A DNA stretch of 64,000 nucleotides, taken from Atrina japonica (lineage: Eukaryota > Mollusca > Bivalvia > Pterioida > Pinnidae). The notes below the pieces were generated by a model that made no database searches, was not told the DNA's origin, and worked only from the letters and a program-made list of their open reading frames with translations. This document shows, one piece after another, positions 12,901-39,485 of the stretch. The translations under genes and the position numbers were made by a program. The DNA lies in the NCBI GenBank assembly GCA_030159075.1, contig BROG01000644.1:62001-126000 (forward strand). Direction: 5' to 3'. Numbering within the stretch: position 1 is the stretch's first letter; each line of letters begins with the position of its first letter.

Positions 12901-13667
12901 TCGGAATAAAGTCTCCATTTAAATGCCAATGGCAACAGTTAGTAAATGAATGGATCGAGATACACAAAGGAAAAATGACCGACATCACAAAAGATTCAAC
13001 TGAAAATGATGGCAAGGACAAACAAGAACAAACTTTTTATGTGCTTCGAGACACAGCATTTCTGAATCATCTTGGTGCATATTTAAGCTGTGTTCAGTTA
13101 CAAACACAGAAAATTTGTGGCAGTGATGAAGCATTTGACACACAGAAAGCTATACAATGTCACAGTCAGGCTGTAGTTGTAGTACAACTCAGAATGGTGT
13201 CGAAGGGATTCCCCGAGGATTTTGCAATTATTTGTTTACCAACAAAAGAGGACATGCAGAAATTCAGAGAGGATAAGAATTTTGCTGGCCCTGTTGAGGA
13301 GCAACATATCGATGAACAGCAGCTGAAAGTTAAAGAAGAAAAAAGAAAGTTGAAAAAACTAAAAGATTGTGACAAGTTTGGAAAGGGGTCAAAGGTTAAT
13401 CTGAAATCATTAGAAGCAGCAGGCAGTGAATATGCTACAGCGAATGAGTCAGACGTTGTGAAGTTTTGTACAAGAGATACGATTGGATACTTGAGACATG
13501 GTGTCTACATGTTGAGTAGTGGCAAAGGTGGTGGAATTGGATTCTGTTCTGTTGTAGGGTTAATGGAATTATTGCAACACTGTTTGGTTGATGGTCAATG
13601 TGTTGTTTTGGTGCGTAATCCTAAATCTTACCAGTACAGATATGCATTCTTAAGTATACTGGAATAG
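3901..13667 (+). CDS. POP1: POP1, ribonuclease P/MRP protein subunit (7 coding exons)
   Basis: Largest protein of nuclear RNase P and RNase MRP, which binds the catalytic RNA for tRNA 5' and rRNA processing in the nucleus/nucleolus (family knowledge). Exons, all with GT-AG junctions and matching phases: 3901-3973, 4867-5036, 6688-6933, 7936-8023, 8502-9230, 10123-10275, 12538-13667; 862 codons plus TAG. Visible motifs: [14 protein letters not shown] (residues 61-74) and [12 protein letters not shown] (119-130) of the Pop1 N-terminal domain, GLTVRDPR (413-420), the POPLD block [10 protein letters not shown] (527-536) with GARAGGL (548-554), and RPPAKRPNY (597-605). The order matches vertebrate POP1 (about 1020 aa); this one is shorter, mainly at the N terminus and in the acidic linkers. 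The start is supported by an in-frame TAA at 3889-3891. A TTGCAG acceptor ending at 3867 suggests a non-coding 5' exon upstream. The last exon is 1.13 kb without introns. Confidence 0.96.
4421..4610 (+). mobile_element. 5'-truncated SINE, family A, in POP1 intron 1
   Basis: Matches the body and 3' end of the SINE at 39830-40121 (gatgagacagtaaaaacc, cataggccaaaatttgaag, tttggtgatgtctctatatg) but lacks the tRNA head. It is diverged, so it is an old copy. Confidence 0.75.
5099..5215 (+). mobile_element. tRNA-derived SINE, family C
   Basis: Box A-like tggtcttgtggtagagtg and box B-like ggtttgattcctg are followed by a body (ggtcatacctaagac, tcttcaccaagcactgagc) shared with 6078-6215. In POP1 intron 2. 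Confidence 0.55.
5744..5854. mobile_element. Miniature palindromic element (about 111 bases)
   Basis: The left end ctggacccagttgcacaac and the right end gttgtgcaaccgggtccag are inverted repeats. The palindrome continues inward through gttaactt-like blocks. In POP1 intron 2. Confidence 0.75.
6078..6215 (+). mobile_element. SINE family C fragment
   Basis: Shares the box B and body with 5099-5215 (gattcttgataccaggtcat, ttcaccaggtgctcg) and continues into aagtcatgagtctcccggat. The tRNA head is mostly lost. Confidence 0.5.
6908..7017 (+). repeat. 37-bp tandem triplication carrying the POP1 exon 3 splice donor
   Basis: Three nearly identical units contain the end of exon 3 and its donor (gtcagttaagt|gtaagt). 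The first copy is the coding junction at 6933/6934. Reading through to the second or third donor meets an in-frame TAG. Confidence 0.85.
7018..7392. mobile_element. Foldback element, family 1, TA-flanked, with internal 33-bp array
   Basis: Begins CAGTAAAACCTGTC and ends GACAGGTTCTACTG-like sequence (ccaaacaggttctactg), flanked by TA at 7016 and 7393. In POP1 intron 3. Confidence 0.65.
7026..7283. repeat. 33-bp minisatellite, about 8 copies
   Basis: The unit is tcttgtgacaccactctcgt plus gaaaaacctacag. Because 33 is a multiple of three, both strands are open and give 11-residue peptide repeats; this is a by-product, not a gene. Confidence 0.9.
7527..7682. mobile_element. Foldback element, family 1
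   Basis: Starts CAGTAAACCCTGTCTTGGGAC and ends ggtctctaaaggcagggtcc, with internal gacctcttttgagagacca typical of the family. In POP1 intron 3. Confidence 0.6.
9334..9511. mobile_element. Foldback MITE, family 1, complete with TA flanks
   Basis: CAGTGGAACCTGTCTTGAAA at the left and gctgggttccactg at the right, flanked by TA at 9332-9333 and 9512-9513, consistent with Tc1/mariner-type target duplication. In POP1 intron 5. Confidence 0.75.
9865..9936 (+). tRNA. tRNA-like gene or tRNA-derived repeat, anticodon position AGA
   Basis: A full cloverleaf can be drawn: acceptor GACCAGG with TCTGGTT (two G-U pairs), D arm GCTC-AGTTGGTA-GAGC, anticodon arm ACCGC-ATAGATT-GCGGG (first pair mismatched), 4-base variable loop, T arm CTGGG-TTCAAAT-CCCAG. 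A T-run for Pol III termination follows. The loop places AGA (Ser) in the anticodon, but serine tRNAs need a long variable arm, so this is more likely a pseudogene or SINE head. It lies in POP1 intron 5. Confidence 0.55.
10500..11530. repeat. Interspersed repeat with two tandem copies about 495 bp apart
   Basis: ggggcaaaataggtcacata occurs at 10714 and 11209, with matching flanks (gaattgaaaaacagattrtt, gatctacatgaatgtatgat, ttgtgcaagaattttgtcaa). The left edge has a gctcacctgagc motif, also seen near 33930. In POP1 intron 6. Confidence 0.75.
11907..12233. mobile_element. MITE with TA target duplication
   Basis: CAGTGGAAATTCCTCATCTTG at the left and cataacgagattccactg at the right form inverted ends, flanked by TA at 11905-11906 and 12234-12235. 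The interior holds further inverted 'ttgacataac/cttgaagatat' blocks. No ORF. Confidence 0.75.
12276..12560 (+). repeat. Tandem copies of the POP1 intron 6/exon 7 splice acceptor
   Basis: Four copies of a segment with taatgacttctatag...ttttacaag and gttgtgatctacac start near 12290, 12367, 12432 and 12514. The last is the real acceptor (ttgacag|gctgtgagctacac). Upstream copies keep an AG but lead to in-frame stops. Confidence 0.8.
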
Positions 13668-13774
13668 AAATACTGATACATGTATATGTACCCAACAATG
13701 GATACCTGTAATAGTGATACGTGTACGGTACCTAACAGTGGAAAGTTATAGATTAACCCAACAGTGGTTTCTGA

Positions 13775-13854
13775 AATAAAATAAAGAGGACATCAAATTC
13801 TATTCATTCTGAGAAAATCTGAAAAGATTGAATACAAAATACATTGTTAATAAA
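13775..13854 (+). promoter_or_regulatory. POP1 candidate polyadenylation signals
   Basis: AATAAA hexamers occur at 13775-13780 (followed by a second overlapping ATAAA) and at 13849-13854, 108 and 182 bases after the POP1 stop codon. Either could serve as the poly(A) signal. Confidence 0.5.
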
Positions 13855-14984
13855 GTGTGAGTTTATATCATGTTTTGTCACAGATTCTGACATATTATAT
13901 TTCCATGACCTCTTCCTCTGTTCTTTCTGTTGTATCCTTGTAATTGTTGCCTCATGAAGAATTTAAAGTCCCAGCAAATACAGTGAAATGTTGGCTACAA
14001 TCAAACTTACTCGAGATCTCGGTGATATACAGCAACATACCAAATTTGGTTGCAATTTGAGAAATAAACATGCAATGATGCATTTCTTGATAGAATCCAA
14101 TGATTACAAATATACTGGGCCAGGAGTCATCAGATTTACTAAGTAATCAAACTCAACTAACTTTTCATGAGTTTAAGGTAAAAAACACACAAAATTTATG
14201 CTTCAGCTGAATGTTTGTTTCTTGAAGGCATACAATTGTAAATAATGATAAAAAATGATTGCTCATTTGAAGGAAACTTTAGAAATAGTTTAAAATGTTC
14301 AAGTACCATACTCAAGGTATTTACTCATTTTAACAGGAAAATTGTATGTGTGAGCAAAAACTTTTAAGTGAATGATGAAAAACAATAATGTTTCCTATTC
14401 AGTCAGATCCAGAAGTTTTACATACAACTTTAAAGTAAAAATGATAAAACAAAAGTCAGGTTTGAGAATTAAACAAATTTGGTCCAAGGTCTTCAGTATT
14501 GGGAACATAAAAAACAAATGCAGACATATAACATTTGTGTAATTGTTTATTTAGATATGATTATTTCCCAGAGTATTCTACATCATTTATAACAAAATTA
14601 CAAATTACAATGCTGAAGTGAGATCTTAATAAGAGAAAATGATGTATTCCTGTTTATTATCAAATTGATACATTTGTCAGCAAACATAAACAAGCACTGG
14701 CACCTACACAACAGCAAATGGTACTTCTTACTAATAAAATGGCTAACATTTACAATTCTCTTTATACAGGATAAGGCTTTGCTAATCTAGCAGTCACTTT
14801 CATCCAATCAAATTAATATAATGGCAAGTTAATATAAGATAGGTGATCTACATGCATATGATCAAATGACTTGATGTCCATAGCACTTTATATGTAATGT
14901 TAAGACTTTCATAGTACTTTAGTTTTGACACTTCCAGAAAAAAGCACTTTTATATGCCTGTGATGTCCTCTAATGGACTACCAC

Positions 14985-15440
14985 TTGTAAACATTACAAT
15001 GTACCATCAAGTACCTTTGTGTACACAAAATGGACTCAACTACCGGTAAACATTACAGCCAAGTAATTTTGTTTACACAAAATGGAGTCTACCAGTATGG
15101 TAAATATTACAGCCAAGTAATTTTGTTTACACAAAATGGACTCTACCCCTGATAAACATTCCATTTAATTATTTTGCGTGTACAAATTGTTTTACTTGTA
15201 CAACCTATTTTTGGAAAGTAGACCACATCGTTTTTGTTTCTGACTGAACCAGGAAATACCACTTTACCTTGGTAGACCTATATCTTTGTGTGTACACAAA
15301 GTGGACTCTACCACTGATAAACATTACAATCAAGTACCTTTGTGTGTACAAAATGGACTCTACAACCTTTGTAATTGTATGTACACAAAAAGGACTCTAC
15401 CACTGGTAAACATTAAAATCAAATATTTTTGTGTACACAC
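14985..15440. repeat. 52-54 bp minisatellite
   Basis: Repeated unit with tttgtgtacacaaaatgg, actctaccactggtaaacat and tacagccaagtaa, about seven diverged copies with a less repetitive break near 15180-15280. Intergenic between POP1 and the LYPLA-like gene. Confidence 0.8.
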
Positions 15441-17177
15441 ATCATGTGGTGGTAAAGAAAGTAATGACCCATTTGTTACGTAATCGGTGAAAATTGTACA
15501 CTTTATCACAATATCTAGAAAAAAAACATTTTAACAGCTACATAACCTGTACCAAGATCTGTGTCATCAACGTTCAAATGTTCATGTCCTGCCTGACAGG
15601 GAAATTATATTCAAATAGAAACACTACAGGTAAATCATAGAGATAGTAATGTCTATGTAAACTATTACCAGAACAGGACAGGTGTGACTTTAATAGACAC
15701 CTCCAATCTACAGGTTTGTTACATAAAACTTTCAAATCACCCTAATCAATAACTCATCTTGATTATCTTGCCTTTAAAATGGTGGTAGTCTTTTGATTGT
15801 ACAATCTAAATCCCTCTCCTGAACTGATGTCTCGTGCCAAGTTTGATTGAAAAAAAAGGTTAAATATTTCTCGAAATTTTAAAAAATTAAGGCAGACGAA
15901 AAATTTTAAACAAGAATTTAGGTCGGCTAAAAAGTAGGCATACAACTATACTTGTATTTATTATCACAGGAATCCATGAAAATTTACCAAAGTTGCTATG
16001 CAGAAAATGCAAATTGAAATATTTTGGATTGTTCTAAAAATGATTAACACAAATAATTAATGCTACAGTATAAAAAAGTGTTTACTGTTGTATACAGCAA
16101 CATTAGCAGCAAAATGAAAATGTTTGTATCTTATTAAAAGGATAATGGGTTGGATTCAATTATCTCCCCTTTCGTTGTATTAACTGTATCTCCTGAAGAA
16201 TTTCGGAATGGTACTAGTACACTCGAGCATAAGTTAATAAAACATCAAAATACATATTTCGTTATTCAAGACACTTTTTAAAAATTATTTGTCATAAAAT
16301 CAATTGTTTCAGAATTTCAAATTCAAATCATTTCTACATTTACAATATGAACAAATAGATTTAGTTTTTATAATAATCTAATACACATGATATACAAACT
16401 TTAAAGACAAAGACTCTTAAAACAAAATGACACCTGTTATTCTCATTCCAATAACTTACTAGAACTTCAAAAATTTATGCAAAGGACATGCCACATTTGC
16501 AAATATTTGGCCTAGGTTACAAAGAGAAAAAAGACATTGTGAAATACCAGGGTAGATCTCAAAAGTATATAGCAGTCCTAGATCACTTCCTATTCTTGAA
16601 CAATCTGTTTCAAAATTTTGCGATTATATCGGCCAAACCATGATCTGTCACAGATATCTTGGATCTGGTTATAACATGTGTGAAATATTATTCCAGTTTC
16701 ATCCAAGTGTAGGACCTTACAATAGATAACTGAACATGATTGTATATTAAAGTATTTCTGAAGATAATGCCAGAAAAAGTCAATAACAATTCAGATCGTT
16801 TCCTTCTTGAATGTTACCATTGCTAATGCATGTGATAATGTCACAGTACTTATTTAGCATTTCTTTGCATGACCTTTCTTAACCAGTAACTATTATAAGA
16901 TTATGCTGATTTCAAACTTTGCAGCAGTGTCCAAATTTTAGCAGATTAGTAAAAATTTTATGATGATTATGGATGATTGTGTGTGAGAGGCAATGGAATT
17001 TTGTAGTAACAAACATCATATGGAATGGACTTGTATGACACTCTAGTTATCAAGTGGTGTCACATGAAAAGTTTTGTCAAAATGATACAGAAAGCTAGGA
17101 TATTGAGTTTTCAATGATTAAATGCAAAGTAAGATGTTGCAAAGTTTTATAGTCATTTTTAATTCAGTTCTTTTGAA

Positions 17178-17492
17178 TTTTGAAGTGTATAACGCCACAA
17201 TCAATAATTTGTCAGTTATATGGTGGCAGCCACAATCAATAATTTGTCAGTTATATGGTGGCAGCCACAATCAATAATTTGTCAGTTATATGGTGGCAGC
17301 CAGTTTTCAATGGTGGAGAAGAGAACCTGGTTACTATGTACTTGGAAGGAGACCACTGACCTTCTGCAAGTTAACTGGCAAACTTTCTCACAAAACTCAG
17401 CTTAGGTTCCAACGGGGCTTGAACTTTCGCTGACCAGAAGTAAAAGACTTCATGTTTCAATGTGTGATGCACTCTGCCACGCAGGCTCCAAT
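17178..17492 (-). mobile_element. SINE family B with a 35-bp triplication at its 3' end
   Basis: Same family as 3480-3725. Minus-strand head gcgtggcagagtgcatcac and box B gttcaagcccc are recognisable. At 17193-17297 the segment cacaatcaataatttgtcag plus ttatatggtggcagc is present three times. Confidence 0.65.
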
Positions 17493-19155
17493 TCATAGTT
17501 CTACAGTCTGGAGAATCTAGTGCTAATTACAGTGAATCATTTGAGCAATTCATTTTACAAATCATTTATCAATTCCTGAAAAAAATTAGTCTGAATTACT
17601 TTGTAAAATTACAGCTGAAGATACTGTAACCTCATAATAAAAATACTAGCTATTACACAACACATGAAAATGAGGAGAGAGAGGTAATGAATTGTAGATA
17701 AACATTCATCTCAGTAATACAAGTTAATTAGCAACATAAAATAATTAAAACAAAAGGCTTTGGCAATATATATGTGTATATTTATTTGCTTTGCTTATAC
17801 AGTATTTTAATATGCGTTTTTGTGTGAACTTGGTCTAAGATTACAACACATTCTCCTCTAAAACAATATCACAGTGCCAGAACTGACCAACAAACTATGT
17901 CCTACATGTTGAACTGCCTGAGAATTAAAGTAACGCCAAAACTCAAATGTAAATAAAATGTCTTCAAGCTAAAACAATGTAAATAATGGATAAGCAATAA
18001 GAAAATTTCAATAATTAACATCCATCATTTATACAAGTAATATATATGTCTTGTATTCTTTCCCCTATGTAGTATGTATGTTCTGTAGGTACATACAATT
18101 TATATTTATAGTAAAAATTTTATACATGTACAGGTACATGTATTGTAAATTTAGATATATAAATGCTGTAGATTCAGAAATTTTGTTGTGGTTTTTATTT
18201 CACCGTCTTCATGTATCAACGAAATATAAACCATGACAAAATTTTACAAATACTTAGTAATAGTAATCGTTTCTTTTACATCCAGGTTTAGGTTCAACAA
18301 AATTTAATGTCAACGAAATTGTTCTTAAGTTTTTAAAACAATGAAATTTTAACACCACGATATATTCTAATTTTATAGTATATCAAGTTATTACATATTC
18401 TGCTAGGGGAAAATCTGGTACTGGTCGTTTCATTTACAGTGCATAATATATACTCCACAAAATAAATGAAGCAACAGAGTATAAATATTGGATACTGAAT
18501 ATCTAATAACAGCATCATCACTACACATGCCATACTACTATAGTCCCCCATCACATAGTGTGCACACACATTGGTGGCGTAATGAATTCTGGCTATGTTA
18601 CAGTGACGGATGCGTTTACATGGTACTTAATTAACTTTGAGGAGCATATAATCATTATGACAATACAACAAATTTGATCTGTGTCTCATATTTTTCAAAA
18701 TTTTCATTTCCCAAGACTTAAGTTAATGTTATAATAAAACCAAAAGTAAGATTTAAATCTTCAGGGTCTTTCTACAAATCTAAAATCTGCTTTTTCCTCT
18801 AACTTAAATTTGACAAATGCATTGTAGAACCTGATGACAATTCCTTCACAAACAACATGTAATCACTTAGGATGTCAAAAGATTGATGACATTTTTCATC
18901 ATACAAAATCTATAATATATACCTAAACTACAATGACAGGCAGCATTTGCTTACCAATTGATTAATAAAAAAAACAACGACCAAGTCACTTAGTGCACTG
19001 ACAGTATACGTTTGTCATGCTACAAAAAGTGAGTGTCTAAGGCATCTAAAAACTCTAGAGTTGTCAAAACATACCATAACAAAAATAGCAACACAACTGA
19101 TGGAAATACACCGCATGACAATGAACAAATATGTATAACACTTCATCAAATATAA

Positions 19156-19462
19156 TCAACGACTTAGATGACCTTGAAAACAGCTCGTCAGAGTGACTCA
19201 AATGACCAAACAGCTCACCCAAGTGACTCAGATGACCTTGAACTGCTCATCCAAGTGACTCAGATGACCTTGAAAACATCATCCTAGTGACTCAGATGAC
19301 CAAATAGCTCATCCAAGTCACTCCAATGACCTTGAAATTAGCTCATCTAAGTAACTCAAATCACATTGAAAACAGTTCATTCAAGTGACTTAGATGACCT
19401 TGAAAATAAATCATTCAAGTGATTCAGATGACTGAAAACAGCTCATCAAAGTGACTCATGAT
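19156..19462. repeat. 34-bp degenerate minisatellite
   Basis: Unit approximately agtgactcagatgaccttga plus aaacagctcatcca, about eight diverged copies. It lies 3' of the LYPLA-like stop codon and could be in its 3' UTR. Confidence 0.75.
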
Positions 19463-19787
19463 ATTGAAAACAAACAGAAAATATCAGTAAAACAGCATTA
19501 CAATATGGCTCTGTAAATGAAGCAGTGTTAAATATGATTATTGTTGTCCAACATGACAGGAACCAGAGCAGCAGAACCATTGAGATATAATTTTGATGTG
19601 AATTTAGATGATGATACACCACCATCAATTGTTTAATTAGTGAATATATTGTCTTGAAGCAATATAAAACACGGGGTCGTTAGGTGACATAGTTTGACAC
19701 TTGTGTAGTGTAGAATTCTGACATCAAACATCCTACCACTCATCCAATATACATGCACACTGTGTTGTCAAATATTCCAGAACTGGG

Positions 19788-34681
<14,894 letters not shown>

Positions 34682-35125
34682 CTGAAATTAAAAAGAAAAA
34701 AATATTACTATGCAGGTCATTTCATCCTGGCCGTCAATAAAATTTTTTAGTTTTAAACAAAGTACCATATGTGAACTTTTTATTACAGTGGACTAGCAAG
34801 CATTGTGAATATTGAAAATTTGGGTATCATTTTTAGTTCCTATTGTCAGAATATTGACCTACATGTACATGTACAGGTAACTACTGTTTGAGATGGGAGT
34901 ATACATGTATAGCCAAGCTCTACTAAAATAAAACATAAGTACAGGTTGTCATATGCAATGGTACATACTGAAATCAAAATTTATTTGAAATATAAAAAAT
35001 TATTGGATGCAAATATTTGATTATGCATCTACAATGTATGCATCAGTAGAAATTTATACATTTTGTAATATGTTTATATTACAGCAGATTTACATGTGTA
35101 CCAACAATGAAACCTAACATGTCAC

Positions 35126-35842
35126 AGGACCAGTGATTTTGTGTTTCAAATTTGCCTCAATAGTGTTTCAAGATTTGGTGAATTCCATTTTTTACCGTTT
35201 TTTTTTTCATATAAAAACTAAAATACATAGTGCTGATAAAGAATATTTAATGATACAGACTCATAATGATACCTGTAATAGTCTGCCATACTAATAAGTT
35301 CTGCCATATTGCTGTCAAAACGTCAGTTTTAACACGTGCTCAGCTCGACATGTGTTTTGTTGTTACCAAAAACGATGTCGTAAAAAGTTACGAGAGATTT
35401 TACATAGTGAAAATATACTACTAATTGTGAACTACGATAGGTATGTTCAGTGATTGAACACAGCATTACATTATGAAACATACTTCTATATATTTTTAAA
35501 CATTATTTTCATTTGAGAAGACTTCTGATTCCATGTCAATGACATGACAACAACAGAAATGAGTATGCCCTATCTTTCAATGTTGTGAAGGTGTGGCTAT
35601 GTCCCTGCTTCAATGCAATAAATAATGAGAGTTAAATACAAAAAAACAAAAACATGCTAATTACATGAGGAAAAGTTGTCAATAAAATAAGAAATGAAGT
35701 CTGTAATACATGGAAACAGACATATGTTCACAATTTTAGTGTTGGATTTTTGAAAGATTTTTCAGAAACAATAATTCTGTTTCAGATGGCCGATTCCGTG
35801 ATTTTGTCCGCTATTCTGCAACCGCAGAAAATCACTGGCCCT
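35126..35842. mobile_element. hAT-like non-autonomous element, copy 1
   Basis: Left end AGGACCAGTGATTTTG and right end CAGAAAATCACTGGCCCT are inverted. Flanking octamers CATGTCAC and AATGTCAG share six bases, compatible with an aged 8-bp duplication. The interior shares a block (gctgtcaaaa, gtgttttgttgttacc, aaaaagtta) with 61901-63005. Confidence 0.65.
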
Positions 35843-36590
35843 AATGTCAGGCTTTATATATCACTGGATTTACATGTAGATCTATCATGCTTTTGAACAT
35901 CTTTAAAAAATGTTGCATTGTTCAGTTCCCTTTAGTCCCTAATTTTTATAAACCGCAATACGTTCATTCAACAACCTTTAAATAACATTGTTATTTGGTA
36001 TGTAAAAAAACCGGAATAATAAATGTAGATTGATAGCTCAAATACAAATTTCATTGAAAATTTTAAATATCGGGTGGAACTGGTTTAAGTGCAAAACACC
36101 CAGGGTAGCAATGACCATTAATGTAAACACAACTTATTAAACTACCTTGCAAGACTTCAAAACTCAATTACTGGCAGTAATCATCCATTGCTAGCTGCAC
36201 TGAAGTCCAGAACCAAGATCAAGTAAACTTTTCACTTATTGTCTCGCTAATGAACAGAATTTATAGCACACCAGAAAAGGTTTAATCGTGAAATTGTCAA
36301 TGATCACTTTGGTGAGTAAGGTTGGAAACTTCAAATAATTTTCCAGTTATGTGTTTAACTAAAGAAAAAATTCTGTTGTATGGATAAAAAGGAAACGATT
36401 ACCAATTCCAGTTTCTAAAAAACACAATTGAAATGTGTATTCATGTCAAAATGGCAAACCTGAACTGAGGGAATTCACCATTTTGACAGTTTTTCCTATG
36501 TCACATGACTATATACATTTTTGACTGACCTTGTTGTTCAATTAAGTTTCAAAGTGTTTTCAAATTAAAATAAATGACATACTATTGCTA

Positions 36591-37096
36591 TAGTCATGGG
36601 ACATAAATATTCACCACTTATGTTGATTTCTTCTTTGTTTTATATTAAACCAACAATTTTTAAATGTCCATAGAATCCACTTATTTGAGCAATATTTCAA
36701 ACACTTTATTTTTACATGAAGGAAATTAAATTCATATTTTCAATCATTTTGAAATTTACATTGTAGATATACTCTTTGTTTATTTTGAGAAATTATTGAT
36801 TCTATGGATGATAAAACTATTTTGGGTAAATTGTGACATATTTTATTAGACTGAAAGAATAATTGCAGAATTTACAAAATTACTATGTGAGAAAAATACT
36901 GTCATTTCTGTAAATAAACATGATAATTTAAAAATGCACATATTTTAGAAATATGAAATTATCCTACTATAAATTTGTACAAATTTGTAAAATTCTGGTA
37001 TGATTTGTGGATTTTACCAGCATTTAAAAATTGTTGGTTTTATATAAAACAAAGAAGAAAATAACATAAGTGGCTAATAATTATGTCCCATGACTG
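36591..37096. mobile_element. MITE with about 75-bp inverted ends
   Basis: tagtcatgggacataaatat at the left and aattatgtcccatgactg at the right are inverted; similarity runs inward through tttgttttatattaaaccaa and ccaacaatttttaaatg. Confidence 0.75.
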
Positions 37097-37864
37097 TAGT
37101 TCAGGAATAATGATTTGAGAATATGCAAATGAAACCAGATTCACATTAGATGCAAAGAAGTGTTTTATCGATTGAATCTCAGGTAACTATTTTCTACAGT
37201 GCAAGTAAAAGTACATTTATTAGTCCAATCCTATGGCACTATCATTTTTGTATGGCATAGACTGGGGATGCTTAATTGTGTACACAAAAAAACAGAAGAT
37301 TTTTGCCTGTCATAACAATAAGGACTTGCCTTAGAAATGGTACAACTTAGGTATAAATCAAATATTTAGTATTAATAGAGGTATAAGAATTAAATAAAGG
37401 ATAAATCAACAAAAGGAAAATGATTATGATTTATTGCATATTTCAATGTATGGAAACACACAGAAATACATTAGACATCCATCATTTTCTTTCACCTAAA
37501 TCACTTACTGTCCATGTACAAATCATGGATTCCCTTATTCAGATCATGAAAGATTATTACTAGATGTAATATAATACTGGCATGTACATTAATAAGTTGA
37601 AGGAAAAATTCAGTGCACAAATTTTTCGATCTGCATAAACATTTAATCTGTATTATATGTCTGTTTTGTCCATTTTAGAAAGCTATCTCCTTCTCTTTCT
37701 CTCCCCTCCCCCCTCTCTCATTAACCTACCAGTACTTTTATGCAGTATAAACCTGTAACTACATGTATAAAGGATAAGACATTCTAATATGATTTATCTT
37801 AAATATAACCACTAATTACAATACAATCGCAATAACTACCATTTACATACCAACAACCAAACAC

Positions 37865-37912
37865 TGCTGGGGTTTTCCTATGGGAAATGGTATCCCTGGC
37901 AACATCTGACAT
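37865..37912 (-). CDS. Candidate first coding exon of the LYPLA-like gene
   Basis: An ATG at 37912 (minus strand) opens 16 codons ending in HRKTPA, in phase 0 with the next exon. The join would read HRKTPA then LIFLHGLGDTG, resembling the vertebrate RKATAA-VIFLHGLGDTG boundary. Against it, the donor is GCA|GTGTTT, much weaker than the GTAAGT donors of the neighbouring exons, and the start context has T at -3. A better first exon could lie elsewhere upstream. Confidence 0.3.
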
Positions 37913-38415
37913 GTAAATGTTGTGATCTTTCAACAAATAATGTAATAAAGTAGATTTCTAACTGTAAGTGTAGATCAATTCTCACTGGTGAACAATATCC
38001 ACATAGATCAGAATTGAATTTAAATGGTTTTTTATTCCTAATGACATGCAAGTGTCCATCAATCTGTTCAAAGGCATTATAAAGAAAAAATGAAGCAAAT
38101 TTGAAGTTGTTTAGAAGTAAGAGAATTTAAAATACATCAAGGAGAAAATCCAAGCATTTTGTACTTCATACCACCAATGGTTACAGTTCTCTTAAGATCA
38201 GTGGTGGCCTATTTCAGGTAATTTTTAATTACTGGTGGCCAATTTCAGGCAATTTCTAATTAGTGGTGGCCTACTTCAGGCTCTTATATAATTAATGGTA
38301 ACCTATTTTAGGCTCTTGTCATTTACTGGTGACCTATTTTAGACAAAGTCTGCGTCCTATAATACTACTTATTGCTATATATATATGTGCAGATTAGCAG
38401 AGGAAGATATAGATC

Positions 38416-38724
38416 TACAGTACTAGTGGACTCTCGCCTAAAGATCACCTCACTCAGGAGACCATCTGATCATTTCTGACCACAAGTTTTCAGACTCTTA
38501 ATAAATATCAAATAAATACAGAACCACACTTCAGGGACCATCTCACTAATCAGACCACTTTGAGTCAGTTTAGTGGTTTTGACAGTGAGGTTCTACTGTA
38601 ACACCTCACTAATCAGACCACTTTGATTCAGTTTGTTGGTCTTGACAGTGAGGTTCTACTGTAACACCTCACTAATCAGATCACTAAGTCAAATAGGTGG
38701 TCTTGATAGGGAGATTCTACTGTA
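38416..38724. mobile_element. Foldback element, family 3, with tandem 3' ends
   Basis: Left end cagtactagtggactctcgc, and three successive right-end modules, each with cacctcactaatcagaccac, and gtgaggttctactgta or a variant. Family 3 also occurs at 53099-53293. Confidence 0.55.
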
Positions 38725-38799
38725 TATCTCCAGTACACGTACATTGTGTACTGTTAAAAACAACTAACTGCAATTGAATGCAATGACAATTTCAAAAAC

Positions 38800-39005
38800 A
38801 AGATGTGTTTTTGAACCACAAATACCCCTGGTCCCAACAAATTTCTTGAATATGTAAAAGGGACAAAATTACGGACAGACAGACAAACAGTAGGCAAGAC
38901 GGAATTATCGGCATGACGGAATTACGGACAGACCAGTGAGACCGACGATCCAAACACTAGACCCCCCCCCCCACTGTAGACAATGCAGCCCGGGGGGCAT
39001 AACAT
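38800..39005. repeat. Interspersed repeat with acggacagacagac motif
   Basis: Starts acaagatgtgtttttgaacc and ends cagcccggggggcataa, with repeated acggaattacggacagac and a C-run at about 38964-38973. A common kind of repeat in bivalve genomes from general knowledge. Confidence 0.45.
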
Positions 39006-39485
39006 AATTTTTTTTAAAAATTGTTGGCATACCAAATGTGACCTATACAGTGAACATATTTGGGAAATTTTCCTAAAACTGGGGTAAATGATATTTTGTA
39101 TTTAACTAAGGCCTTTCACCAGACCCACATGTTGATCATATTATTTCCTGCTGGTCAACATGAATATATTTCTTTATGCTTATGATTTTAAAGAAAACAC
39201 AAAGCATACATAATAAGACACATGTACATGTACATGGCAACTGTCTGCCTATGAAAAGAACACCTCTGTTTTCACACATATTTCTTATTACAAATGTATA
39301 AATACATACATATATATAGTTATTGTACTGTAGACAGATTTCTGAATAGACTAAATATTTATCATACATGTACTATCTTTGAAATTCTCTGGCCTCGGTA
39401 TCATATACATACTTAAAACTAAGAACAATTTAAAAATTCAAAATCTCACAAATACCTTCCACATGTGAAGCTGATGTGATAGTTG

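Larger units (their letters stand above)
13870..19787. other. Intergenic region between convergent genes
   Basis: Apart from the two minisatellites and one SINE listed separately, I see no coding exon or RNA gene. Open frames are short and AT-rich. The downstream part presumably holds the 3' UTR of the LYPLA-like gene. Confidence 0.6.
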
